A stretch of DNA of 23,223 nt, taken from an uncultured Bacilli bacterium (GTDB lineage Bacteria; Bacillota_I; Bacilli_A; RF39; UBA660). The stretch spans positions 1 through 23,223 of the forward strand of contig CALVUV010000004.1 in assembly GCA_944363685.1 (NCBI GenBank), read 5' to 3'. Below, in pieces: positions 1 through 7,643 of this stretch (position 1 is the first letter of the stretch; every line of letters starts with the position of its first letter). The notes under the pieces are model-generated. The model was not told the origin of the DNA. It saw only the letters and a program-made list of their open reading frames with translations, and searched no databases. The position numbers and the translations under genes were made by a program.

Positions 1-108
1 TTGTTAGTTGAAGTAGTAAAGAATTTAGTTCCATATCTAGGTTTTCCTAGAAGTTTAAATACAATTAATTTAATTAAAAATATAACTGAGAAAGGAGAAG
101 ATAAATAA
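1..108 (+). CDS. Carboxymuconolactone decarboxylase family protein, C-terminal fragment
   Basis: Only the last 35 codons are in the window; the reading frame is open from base 1 to TAA at 106-108. The peptide contains VPYLGFPRSLN, which resembles the conserved C-terminal PYxGFPR-LN segment of carboxymuconolactone decarboxylase (CMD/AhpD-like) proteins. The final A of its stop codon is the first base of the next gene's ATG, so the two genes are translationally coupled. CMD-family proteins are often encoded beside small cupins, as here. The substrate cannot be told from this fragment. Confidence 0.7.
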   Translation: MLVEVVKNLVPYLGFPRSLNTINLIKNITEKGEDK

Positions 109-527
109 TGAATGATATTAAAAGAGGAGGAGACTTTGGTTTAGGGGAAGAAAATACAACTTTTGCAAAATATTTTATTGGTAAGAGTTATTTAAATCCT
201 TTAACTGATCCTAATAAAACAAGTATATTTATTGCAAATGTTACTTTTGAACCTGCTTGTCGTAATAACTGGCATATTCATCATGCTAAAAGTGGTGGTG
301 GACAAATTCTTATCTGTGTAGATGGTGAAGGATGGTATCAAGAAGAAGGCAAGGATGCCGTTAGTCTAAAACCTGGTATGGTTATTACTATTCCTGCTAA
401 TGTTAAACACTGGCACGGAGCGAAGAAAGATTCTTGGTTTAGTCACTTAGCCATTGAAGTTCCTGGTGAAGAAACATCAAATGAATGGTGTGAAGAAGTA
501 ACTGATGAAGAGTATAATAAATTATAA
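108..527 (+). CDS. Small cupin-domain protein
   Basis: A 139-residue protein that is essentially one conserved-barrel cupin. The first cupin motif is visible around residues 56-80 (HIHHAKSGGGQILICVDGEG, with metal-ligand-type histidines), and the second around 88-106 (LKPGMVITIPANVKHWHG). The start overlaps the stop of the upstream CMD gene by one base, with an AAAGGAG ribosome site about 10 bases before it. Small cupins paired with CMD-family proteins are usually annotated as cupin proteins of unknown substrate; a role in oxidative or aromatic/quinone chemistry is possible but not shown. No signal peptide or membrane segment is seen, so it is probably cytoplasmic. Confidence 0.8.
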   Translation: MNDIKRGGDFGLGEENTTFAKYFIGKSYLNPLTDPNKTSIFIANVTFEPACRNNWHIHHAKSGGGQILICVDGEGWYQEEGKDAVSLKPGMVITIPANVKHWHGAKKDSWFSHLAIEVPGEETSNEWCEEVTDEEYNKL

Positions 528-559
528 AAGAGATATATTAATTAAAGGAGGAAGATACT

Positions 560-1447
560 ATGGAAAAATCAAAAGTATATTTTATTAAGGAGATAACTCC
601 AGAAAACATTATTAAAACTTATGAGGCAGTAGGAAAGAATTTAGAAGGAAATGTTGCAGTTAAAATGCATTCTGGAGAGAAAGGTAATAAGAACTATCTA
701 AGACCAGAGTTTGTTAAAGATGTAATTAATTATGTTAATGGTACAGTAGTAGAATGTAATACTGCTTATGAAGGTGCTAGAAACTCTACAGAAAAACATC
801 TTGAATTAATTAAAGAACATGAGTGGGAGAAATATTTTCCATTTGATTTATTAGATAGAGAAGGACCTGATATGGAATTAGATATTCCAAGTGGTAAAGT
901 CTTAAAGAAAAACTATGTAGGAAAAGACTTAGCAAAGTATGATTCTCTACTTGTTCTATCTCATTTTAAAGGACATGCTATGGGAGGTTATGGTGGAGCG
1001 TTAAAACAATTATCTATTGGTTGTGCAAGTTCAGCTGGCAAAACATTAATTCATACTGCAGGAAAGGAAACTGATCAAACAAAACTATGGGATAACTTAC
1101 CAGAACAAGATAGATTCTTAGAAGCAATGGCAGATGCTGCTAGCTCTATAGTAGATTATTTTAAAGGTAATGCTGTTTACATTAATGTTATGAAAAACAT
1201 TTCTGTTGATTGTGATTGTGATGGTAATGCATCAGCTCCTTGTATGAAGGATATTGGAATACTTGCATCACTTGATCCAGTAGCAATTGACCAAGCTTGT
1301 TTAGATTTAGTTTATAATTCAAATGACCCTGGTAGAGATAAATTAATAGAGAGAATTGAATCACGTCACGGTGTTCATACTATAGAAGCAGCTTATGACT
1401 TAGGTGTAGGTAACCGTGAATACGAACTTATTGATTTAGATAAATAG
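560..1447 (+). CDS. DUF362 domain protein
   Basis: A 295-residue protein matching the DUF362 pattern: an N-terminal segment with VAVKMHSGE, a central LLVLSHFKGHAMGGYGGALK (about residues 130-150), and a C-terminal DIGILASLDPVAIDQACLDL (about 230-250). Many DUF362 proteins carry a 4Fe-4S ferredoxin domain; this one ends without a CxxCxxC cluster. It has only a few cysteines, near VDCDCDG and APCMKD (about residues 218-230), so any metal role would rest on these. It lies 32 bp after the cupin gene behind a strong AAAGGAGG ribosome site and is followed by a strong terminator, so it is the last gene of this operon. The enzymatic function is not known. Confidence 0.8.
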   Translation: MEKSKVYFIKEITPENIIKTYEAVGKNLEGNVAVKMHSGEKGNKNYLRPEFVKDVINYVNGTVVECNTAYEGARNSTEKHLELIKEHEWEKYFPFDLLDREGPDMELDIPSGKVLKKNYVGKDLAKYDSLLVLSHFKGHAMGGYGGALKQLSIGCASSAGKTLIHTAGKETDQTKLWDNLPEQDRFLEAMADAASSIVDYFKGNAVYINVMKNISVDCDCDGNASAPCMKDIGILASLDPVAIDQACLDLVYNSNDPGRDKLIERIESRHGVHTIEAAYDLGVGNREYELIDLDK

Positions 1448-1451
1448 TAAA

Positions 1452-1495
1452 AAAACATAGACTTGACTGTATGTCAAATAAATCTATGTTTTTTT
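1452..1495 (+). terminator. Rho-independent terminator after the DUF362 gene
   Basis: Arms AAAACATAGA (1452-1461) and TCTATGTTTT (1483-1492) pair over 10 bp and run into a T tract to 1495. A second inner stem, TTGAC (1463-1467) with GTCAA (1473-1477), sits within the loop. It separates the upstream operon from cas9. Confidence 0.85.
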
Positions 1496-1496
1496 C

Positions 1497-1524
1497 TTGC
1501 TTTCTTTTAAATATATGATATGAT
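1497..1524 (+). promoter_or_regulatory. Predicted cas9-cas1-cas2 promoter
   Basis: A -35-like TTGCTT (1497-1502) is followed after 16 bp by TATGAT (1519-1524). The -10 is preceded by TG one base upstream (TGATATGAT), an extended -10. Transcription would start near 1531, about 26 bases before the cas9 GTG start. It lies directly behind the upstream terminator, consistent with an independent cas operon. Confidence 0.6.
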
Positions 1525-1556
1525 GTAGTTAACAATTAGTAAAGGAGAGTTAAACA

Positions 1557-4500
1557 GTGAAAAAAGATTACATTTTAGGAATTGATGTAGGAATATCGTC
1601 AGTTGGTTGGGGAATGTTAGAATTAAATGAAAAAAATGAGCCATTTAAAATACTAGATGCTGGAGTTAGAATATTTACACCAGGTGAAGTACCTAAAACA
1701 GGAGCTAGTAAAGCTTTAGCAAGACGTCAAAAAAGAGGAACTAGAAGAATTATTCAAAGAAGAGAATATAGACTTGATAGAGTTAGATTTCTTTTAAGTC
1801 AATATGGATTTTTACCTAAAATTTCAGATGAAGTTATTCCAAGTGAAAGAGAAGAGATATTAACATTAGAATTTGATAAGTTATTAAATAAATATTACAA
1901 AAATAAAAATACAAATCCTTATGAACTAAAAGTAGAAGCTTTGAGTAGAAAACTTTCTAATGAAGAATTAGTGATAATTTTAAATCATTATGCTAAACAT
2001 CGTGGTTATAAATCTAATAGAGAAGAAGGTAATGATAGTGAAAGTGGTAAGATTAAAAATGCTATTAAAGAAAATGAAAGTATAATGAAAGATAATCACT
2101 ATGAAATAGTAAGTGAGATGTTTATTAGAGATGGTAAATTTAAAGATAAAATAAGAAATACAACAGATGATTATAAGATGTCTGTTACAAGAGAAATGTA
2201 TTTAAAAGAAATAGAAAAAGTTTTAACTTCACAAATAAAGTACGGCTTAATAACAGAAGAATTTAAAGAAAAATATTTAGAGATATGGCAAAGCCAAAGA
2301 CATTATTCTAAAGGACCAGGTTATTACTTTTATAAAGAGGATGGAGTTTTGAGGAAAAAATTATCTCCTTATGGAGATGAAAAAAGTCTAATCGCTAGAA
2401 TGGTGGGAACTTGTAAATTTGACCATTTACCAAGAGCTCCTAAATGTGCGTCATCATCTGAAGTCTTTGTGTTTTTAGAAAGATTGTTAAATTTAAGATA
2501 TAAGACTTTAGGTGATTATGAAAAGTTAGATTCTAGCCAAATAAAAGAAATATTAGAACTTGCTAAAATTAAAGATAAAGTTACTTATAAAGATATTGCT
2601 AAAGTAATTAATAAAGCTAATATAGTTTTCAAAGATAATAAACTAAGTAAAAAAGATTATGCTAAATGTATTGATGAATTTAAAAAGAAATATGATATTG
2701 AAGAATTTGACTTTAATGAATTAACTGATGAAGCAAAGAACAATTATAATGAATTATTAAATAAGAAAAAATTAGATAATGTTTTTGGAGAATTAAAAAC
2801 TTATTCAGTTTTTAGGAAGAATTTTACTAAATGGAATAAAGATGAGTGGGAGAAAATAAAAGATAGTTTTAAATTACTAGATGAAATCGCTGTTATTCTT
2901 ACCGATTGTAAGCTTAATGAAGATATTAAAAATGAAATAGAAAAGTCAGAGATAATAGATAATAATTACTATGAGATTATTACTAATTTACCTAATTTAA
3001 AAGACCATTTAATGTTATCATTAGATTTAATATATAAACTTATTCCTTTAATGTTAGAAGGAAATCGTTATGATGAGGCAATGAATTTATTAGGATTAGA
3101 TCACAGTAACACTAATGAAAGTACTATCAAATATGATTTATTACCACCTCTAGATAGTGAAGATGGTATTACTAATCAAAGAGTTTTAAGAAGTCTTGCC
3201 CAAACTAGAAAAGTAATTAATGCTATTATTAAAAAATATGGACTTCCTAAAGAAATAAAGATAGAAACTGCTAGAGAGTTAGCTAAGTCGAAAGATGAGA
3301 GAAATAAAATAGAAAAAGAACAAAAAGAAAAATTTGAAAATAATTTGAATATAAAAGAATATTTAGTATCATTACTACCTGATATTTTTCCAAATATTGA
3401 TTATGTATCAAGTACAGATTTACTAAAATATAAATTATGGCAAGAACAAGGAGAAATATGTCCATATAGTCTTGAAAGAATAAAAATAGAGCAACTTTTT
3501 GATAATAATTCAGTACAAATAGATCATATTTTACCTTATTCTAGAACCTTTGATGATAGTTATTTTAATAAAACTTTGGTATTGACTAAATATAATCAAG
3601 AAAAACGTGAAAAGACACCTTATGAATGGTTTGGGAATACTTCTAAATGGGGAGAGTTTAAAAACTATATTAGTTCGTTAAACATAAATGATAGAAAGAA
3701 AGATAATTATTTACTTACTAAACTAACAGAAGAAATGGCAAGTGAAATGCGTAATCAAAATTTAAATGATACAAAGTATATTAGTAAGTACTTAGTTAGT
3801 TTTATGAAAGCACATTTAAATGTTGATAAAATAAGTTCTTATAGTGGTTCTATTACAGGTAAATTAAGAGCTAGATGGGGACTAAATGGTTTAACTCATA
3901 GTTTAGAATCTAATAATTATTATGTAAAAAGAAATAGTTATGAAGAAATAAAAAAGAATAGGGAGAATCATTTACATCATGCTATGGATGCTTTAGTTAT
4001 CGCTTCTATTACTAAAAGTCTAGAACAAAAAATAACTGAATATGAAAAATTATATCGTTATTTTGTTAATGCAACTAGCAGTACTTTACAAGAGTATATG
4101 GAAAATAATGATTTTTATATTGATGATTATATTGATGTAGAAACTGGAGAAGTTACAGATAAAAGTATAAAAGATTATATTGAGGAAGGTTTAAAAAGTG
4201 GTAAGATTAAGAATAGTTTAAAGCATAAGGAATTATATTACTTAGATTTTCCACTACCATATAATAATTTTGATGAAGAAGCTAAACTAAGAGTTTATGA
4301 AAGAGATATAAATGTTGTAAGAACAAAACTTAAAGAATTTGCTACTTATAGTGAAGAAGACCTTAATGTAGTTCATCCAATCTATCCTTCATTTGCAAAG
4401 CCTAAATTAAGCGGGGCATTACATAAAGAAACAGTTTATGGTTATAACAAAGATAAAAATACTTTAACTAATCGTATAAGTGTAAATTCAATTAATTTTA

Positions 4501-5156
4501 ACATAAAAAAACTCGATAGTATTATAGATAAAGATAGTGGTAGTAAAGATGTATATGATACACTAATAAAATGGTTAGGTGATTTTGGTAATGGAAAAGA
4601 AGCATATGATAAAAAGGGATATCCAGTTAATGAAAAGAGTGGGAACTTAATTAAAAAAATTACTATAGAAACACCTTATGAGGGTAAAGGACATTTTATA
4701 AATCAAAAATTTGTAGAAAAAGAAGATATCTATCAAATTAGTATTTATAAAAAAGAAAATGATGATAGGTTATATTTTGTGGGCTTTGATTTATTTGATC
4801 TAGCTCAGATAAAACATAATAAAGATTTTAATCTTGTGTTATGGTATGGAAGAGATAAAAATAAATATAGTTTAAGATATTCTAAACTTAATGAAGAATA
4901 TATTCATTATTTAGATTTAACAAGAAATCAGCTTATAAAAGTTGCAAAAAAAGATGGTACTGAAGGTATTTGCTATGCTGTAGGTTTCTCTAGTGGTCTA
5001 TTTGAAGTAAAAGGTTTAATTGGCGATGGTAAAGATATATATGGTAATAACAATTTATTTGAAACACAACGTAATCAATATCAAATTACAGTTTCAACCA
5101 TAAAAGATATAAAAAAATTAGAAATTACTACACTAGGAGAAATTAATGGGCTATAG
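1557..5156 (+). CDS. cas9: CRISPR-associated endonuclease Cas9, type II
   Basis: RNA-guided DNA endonuclease of 1199 residues. RuvC-I is at residues 5-20 with catalytic D10; an arginine-rich bridge helix spans about 51-80 (ARRQKRGTRRIIQRR); the REC lobe runs to about 555. RuvC-II is KIETARE with E570. HNH is QIDHILPYSR with D656 and H657, followed by N671 and N680. RuvC-III is HLHHAMDAL with H808 and D811. About 390 residues remain for the wedge and PAM-interacting region. All nuclease residues are present, so both strands should be cut. Start is GTG, 7 bases after AAAGGAGAG; D10 sits in the same position as in S. pyogenes Cas9, supporting this start. The length lies between the compact S. 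aureus/S. thermophilus CRISPR1 enzymes (about 1050-1120) and S. pyogenes (1368). The 3' end overlaps cas1 by 11 bp. Confidence 0.98.
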   Translation: MKKDYILGIDVGISSVGWGMLELNEKNEPFKILDAGVRIFTPGEVPKTGASKALARRQKRGTRRIIQRREYRLDRVRFLLSQYGFLPKISDEVIPSEREEILTLEFDKLLNKYYKNKNTNPYELKVEALSRKLSNEELVIILNHYAKHRGYKSNREEGNDSESGKIKNAIKENESIMKDNHYEIVSEMFIRDGKFKDKIRNTTDDYKMSVTREMYLKEIEKVLTSQIKYGLITEEFKEKYLEIWQSQRHYSKGPGYYFYKEDGVLRKKLSPYGDEKSLIARMVGTCKFDHLPRAPKCASSSEVFVFLERLLNLRYKTLGDYEKLDSSQIKEILELAKIKDKVTYKDIAKVINKANIVFKDNKLSKKDYAKCIDEFKKKYDIEEFDFNELTDEAKNNYNELLNKKKLDNVFGELKTYSVFRKNFTKWNKDEWEKIKDSFKLLDEIAVILTDCKLNEDIKNEIEKSEIIDNNYYEIITNLPNLKDHLMLSLDLIYKLIPLMLEGNRYDEAMNLLGLDHSNTNESTIKYDLLPPLDSEDGITNQRVLRSLAQTRKVINAIIKKYGLPKEIKIETARELAKSKDERNKIEKEQKEKFENNLNIKEYLVSLLPDIFPNIDYVSSTDLLKYKLWQEQGEICPYSLERIKIEQLFDNNSVQIDHILPYSRTFDDSYFNKTLVLTKYNQEKREKTPYEWFGNTSKWGEFKNYISSLNINDRKKDNYLLTKLTEEMASEMRNQNLNDTKYISKYLVSFMKAHLNVDKISSYSGSITGKLRARWGLNGLTHSLESNNYYVKRNSYEEIKKNRENHLHHAMDALVIASITKSLEQKITEYEKLYRYFVNATSSTLQEYMENNDFYIDDYIDVETGEVTDKSIKDYIEEGLKSGKIKNSLKHKELYYLDFPLPYNNFDEEAKLRVYERDINVVRTKLKEFATYSEEDLNVVHPIYPSFAKPKLSGALHKETVYGYNKDKNTLTNRISVNSINFNIKKLDSIIDKDSGSKDVYDTLIKWLGDFGNGKEAYDKKGYPVNEKSGNLIKKITIETPYEGKGHFINQKFVEKEDIYQISIYKKENDDRLYFVGFDLFDLAQIKHNKDFNLVLWYGRDKNKYSLRYSKLNEEYIHYLDLTRNQLIKVAKKDGTEGICYAVGFSSGLFEVKGLIGDGKDIYGNNNLFETQRNQYQITVSTIKDIKKLEITTLGEINGL

Positions 5157-6033
5157 ACAAGTTGTTATTAAAAGATGTGAAAAATTAAATTTAGAAGATA
5201 GACAATTAATAATAAATAAAGATGATAATAGTTATAAAGTTCCTCTTGAAGATATAAATTTTGTTTTAATAGAAGATAACAGAACAGTAATTACTTCTAA
5301 GATTTTAGCAGCTTTTGGAGAAGAAGGGATATGCTTAATAGTTTGTGATGATAAATTTGAACCTGTAAGTATTATGTATCCATATAATTATCATTTTAAA
5401 CAATTAGAAAATATAGAAAAGCAGTTATCTTTAGATGATAATTCTAAAAAGATAATTTGGAAAGAGATAATAGAAGCAAAAATAAAAAATGAAATAGCAG
5501 TACTTTGTCAAACTAGTAAGGAAGAAAAAGTGATTGATAAGTTGTCACAGTATGTTAAAGAAGTTAGTCCTGGTGATGAAACAAATAGAGAAGGCTTATC
5601 TGCAAAAATGTATTTTAAGAGTTTGTTTGGAAGCGAATTTATAAGGTTCTATGATGATGCTATTAATGCAGGATTAAATTATGCTTATCAAATTGTTAAG
5701 AGTTCTATTATTAGAACTCTTAGCATTTATGGACTTAACTCTTATTTAGGTGTTAATCATAAATCTAAAGTTAATAATTTTAATTTAGTTTATGATTTAA
5801 TAGAACCATATAGAGCAATAGTAGATTTGTATATATATAAAATAAAAGATAATTTAACATTACCTCTTTCATTTGAGATAAGAAAAGAATTAATAAATAT
5901 TTTAAATATACCAGTTATTAGTAATAATAAGAAATGTACCTTAGAATACAGTGTTGAAGTATTGATAAAAAGCTATGTTAAAACTATTAGTAAAGGCGAA
6001 GTCAATTTAATATTTCCAAAAGTTATAGAATAG
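5146..6033 (+). CDS. cas1: CRISPR integrase Cas1
   Basis: Spacer-integration nuclease, 295 residues, forming a complex with Cas2. The three metal ligands are visible: E149 in NREGLSAKMYF, H205 in LGVNHKSK and E220 in DLIEPYR. An N-terminal beta domain (about 1-75) precedes the helical catalytic domain. The ATG lies inside the 3' end of cas9 (11-bp overlap) with CTAGGAGAA as ribosome site, so translation is probably coupled. The length of about 290 is typical of type II Cas1. With cas2 and an ATPase gene in the csn2 position, the locus has a full adaptation module of type II-A layout. Confidence 0.97.
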   Translation: MGYRQVVIKRCEKLNLEDRQLIINKDDNSYKVPLEDINFVLIEDNRTVITSKILAAFGEEGICLIVCDDKFEPVSIMYPYNYHFKQLENIEKQLSLDDNSKKIIWKEIIEAKIKNEIAVLCQTSKEEKVIDKLSQYVKEVSPGDETNREGLSAKMYFKSLFGSEFIRFYDDAINAGLNYAYQIVKSSIIRTLSIYGLNSYLGVNHKSKVNNFNLVYDLIEPYRAIVDLYIYKIKDNLTLPLSFEIRKELINILNIPVISNNKKCTLEYSVEVLIKSYVKTISKGEVNLIFPKVIE

Positions 6034-6045
6034 AAGTGAAACGAT

Positions 6046-6369
6046 GTGATAAATAGATTTATGAGATTAATAGTAATGTTTGATCTACCAGTAGTTACAG
6101 TAGAAGAAAGACAAATATATAGTAAATTTAGAAAGTTTTTATTGAAAGATGGATATATTATGGTTCAGTTTTCAATATATTCAAGAATTTGTAAAAATAA
6201 TGATGATGTAACTAAACATGTTAACAGAATAAGACAAAATCTACCAGATAAAGGTAATATTAGACTATTACAAGTTACAGAAAAACAATATCAGGATATG
6301 ATTTTATTATGTGGTAGTAAAGTAGCAGAGGAAGAAATATCTATTCAAAATTTAATTGTATTTGAATAA
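6046..6369 (+). CDS. cas2: CRISPR-associated protein Cas2
   Basis: A 107-residue ferredoxin-fold partner of Cas1. The N-terminus INRFMRLIVMFDLPV carries the conserved aspartate D13. Residues further on (FRKFLLKDGYIMVQFSIYSR and LLQVTEKQYQDMI) match type II-A Cas2 proteins such as that of S. pyogenes. The start is taken as GTG at 6046, 12 bp after cas1, because it gives the usual short N-terminal tail. An internal ATG at 6061 is the alternative, but it lacks that tail. The ribosome site is weak (AGAAGTGA), suggesting coupling to cas1. A strong hairpin terminator begins at the stop codon. Confidence 0.96.
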   Translation: MINRFMRLIVMFDLPVVTVEERQIYSKFRKFLLKDGYIMVQFSIYSRICKNNDDVTKHVNRIRQNLPDKGNIRLLQVTEKQYQDMILLCGSKVAEEEISIQNLIVFE

Positions 6370-6397
6370 AAACATCCACTTTTTTAATGGATGTTTT
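6369..6397. terminator. Bidirectional terminator between cas2 and tracrRNA
   Basis: AAAACATCCA (6369-6378) pairs with TGGATGTTTT (6388-6397) over 10 bp with a 9-base loop. T-rich arms lie on both strands, so it can stop cas operon transcripts on + and back up the tracrRNA terminator on -. Confidence 0.8.
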
Positions 6398-6408
6398 AAA
6401 ATGCAAAC

Positions 6409-6501
6409 AAAAAGGTCGATTGAGGCTCGACCAAACCTTAAGGCATTAGTGCCTTATTACAGTAACCTGTAAAAATTTAAGTAATATACATCTTTCGATG
6501 T
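6409..6501 (-). ncRNA. tracrRNA for the type II Cas9
   Basis: On the - strand a roughly 36-nt anti-repeat (about 6456-6491) matches the reverse complement of the CRISPR repeat: TACTGTAA and ACAGG pair exactly around one mismatch, and AAATTT and TACT follow with few mismatches. Next is a nexus hairpin AAGGCA-CTAA-TGCCTT (6455-6440), then a terminator hairpin GGTCGA-GCCTCAA-TCGACC (6432-6414) followed by five T (6413-6409). The predicted RNA is about 93 nt and resembles S. aureus and S. thermophilus CRISPR1 tracrRNAs in order (anti-repeat, AAGGC...GCC nexus, one terminal stem). The 5' end is set by the promoter at 6508-6536; from +1 it can fold ACAUC-GAAA-GAUGU. Ends are predicted from sequence only. 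Confidence 0.92.
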
Positions 6502-6503
6502 AA

Positions 6504-7571
6504 TTAAATAGTATCAGTAATTTCATAATCTGTCAATAACTTTTCACAAACTAATTTTAATAATTCAAGTTCAAATTTGTCTTTATAAAAAATATAGTTA
6601 TTTAAAATGTTATTATATAAAGATGTAAAACAAACCTTATTACTTACTAAAACAATACCAATGTTATTTTTTTGAAAATTATATAAAGTATTTTTTATTC
6701 TGTTTAAATCATTATTAGTTATTAGATGATAATTGTCTTGCATATATTCTAAATATTCCATTTTACTATCATAGTTTTGATATTGTTCAAATAATATATA
6801 TTTCTTTAATATATCATCAATATTATTAAAGTTAATTAGTTTATAATCTTTAGTTTTATAAATACTAAAATTATTAAGCTCTAAATAATTATATATATTA
6901 GAATTATTTGTACTGATAATAAAATGACAATTACGTTTATTAAGAATTGTTATTAGATTTAAGATTTCTACTATTCCTTCGTTGTCTAGATATAAATCAA
7001 AGTCATCAATAATAATAAATGTTTTCTTATCTTTAGGAGTGTTGAATAGTAATAGTTGATATATTAATTTTCTTTTGTCACTTTTTGAAATTTCTTTAGT
7101 ATCAATTAAATCATTAACATAAATAGTTGTGAATTTATCAATAATTTTATCAATATCATCTATATCTATATTAAATGTTAATTTGTTTTTAAAATTATTA
7201 TTTATATTATTGTCTAAATATTTATTAACAGCATTATCAATATTATCTAGACTATTATTTATCTCAGATAATATCTTTTCTTTATCAATATTTTTATATA
7301 TTGCATCATATAAAAATATTTTAAAAATATTATTTTTAGTAAATTTGAATTCATTATTAAAATCAGTTTCTTCATCAAAGTAAATAATATGGTATTCCTC
7401 TTTTTTACATTCTAATGAATTTAAAGAAAAATTCTTATTGTTTCCATTTAACCCATCTTTTAATAATTTTAATAAAGATGTTTTTCCTGATTTATTAGAA
7501 CCAAATATTATTAAATTTTTATTAAACGATAGAGAAAAATCAATATTCTGATATTTAAAATTTATTTGCAT
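6504..7571 (-). CDS. Putative long Csn2-like ABC-type ATPase of the CRISPR locus
   Basis: A 355-residue P-loop protein of uncertain family. Walker A is GSNKSGKT (residues 24-31); a degenerate ABC-signature-like segment SKSDKRKL lies at 162-169; Walker B is TFIIIDDFDLYLD (184-196); and HFIISTNN (216-223) may be a switch region. The rest is helical and rich in Asn/Lys. Size and place between cas2 and the array fit the long Csn2 group of type II-A systems (about 350 residues, P-loop fold), which bind DNA ends during spacer acquisition. Classical Csn2 proteins have decayed ATPase motifs, whereas both are intact here, and csn2 normally follows cas2 on the same strand, whereas this gene is inverted. 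Start: ATG at 7571 with GGTGAT 5 bases upstream. An alternative is an unrelated AAA/ABC ATPase of the RecF/SMC-like type. Confidence 0.7.
   Translation of the reverse strand: MQINFKYQNIDFSLSFNKNLIIFGSNKSGKTSLLKLLKDGLNGNNKNFSLNSLECKKEEYHIIYFDEETDFNNEFKFTKNNIFKIFLYDAIYKNIDKEKILSEINNSLDNIDNAVNKYLDNNINNNFKNKLTFNIDIDDIDKIIDKFTTIYVNDLIDTKEISKSDKRKLIYQLLLFNTPKDKKTFIIIDDFDLYLDNEGIVEILNLITILNKRNCHFIISTNNSNIYNYLELNNFSIYKTKDYKLINFNNIDDILKKYILFEQYQNYDSKMEYLEYMQDNYHLITNNDLNRIKNTLYNFQKNNIGIVLVSNKVCFTSLYNNILNNYIFYKDKFELELLKLVCEKLLTDYEITDTI
6508..6536 (-). promoter_or_regulatory. tracrRNA promoter inside the csn2-like gene
   Basis: On the - strand, a perfect -35 TTGACA (plus 6536-6531) is followed by exactly 17 bp and TACTAT (plus 6513-6508). 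This is the best sigma-A-type promoter in the window. It lies within the last eleven codons of the upstream ATPase gene (the TTGACA is read as parts of Leu-Leu-Thr). The start site, 7 bases downstream, is an A near 6501, just before the anti-repeat. Confidence 0.85.
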
Positions 7572-7592
7572 ATAATATCACCACTCATATAA

Positions 7593-7601
7593 ATTATATC
7601 A
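7593..7601 (-). promoter_or_regulatory. Extended -10 promoter of the csn2-like gene
   Basis: On the - strand TGATATAAT (plus 7601-7593) is an extended -10 with a perfect TATAAT. No good -35 is seen 17 bp upstream, which suits extended -10 promoters. Transcription would begin near 7586, giving a leader of about 15 bases. Confidence 0.55.
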
Positions 7602-7605
7602 AAAT

Positions 7606-7634
7606 TTGTAAAAAGTAGCGATTTATTATATAAT
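7606..7634 (+). promoter_or_regulatory. CRISPR array promoter in the leader
   Basis: TTGTAA (7606-7611), 17 bp, then TATAAT (7629-7634). Transcription would start near 7641, just before the first repeat at 7644. The whole leader is the 72 bp from 7572 to 7643. Its last bases, TATTTTGAG (7635-7643), resemble the ATTTGAG leader-anchoring sequence known at the leader-repeat junction of streptococcal type II-A arrays. Confidence 0.7.
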
Positions 7635-7643
7635 TATTTTGAG

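Noticed and set aside
1497..1560. Possible target for a long-form tracrRNA that would repress cas9, as in S. pyogenes
   Set aside because: I found no run of about 11 bases shared between the sequence upstream of the tracrRNA and the cas9 promoter.
7129..7383. An 84-codon + strand frame rich in Leu/Ile/Ser
   Set aside because: It is the complement of the Asn/Lys-rich ATPase gene; hydrophobic composition is what antisense reading of such codons gives.
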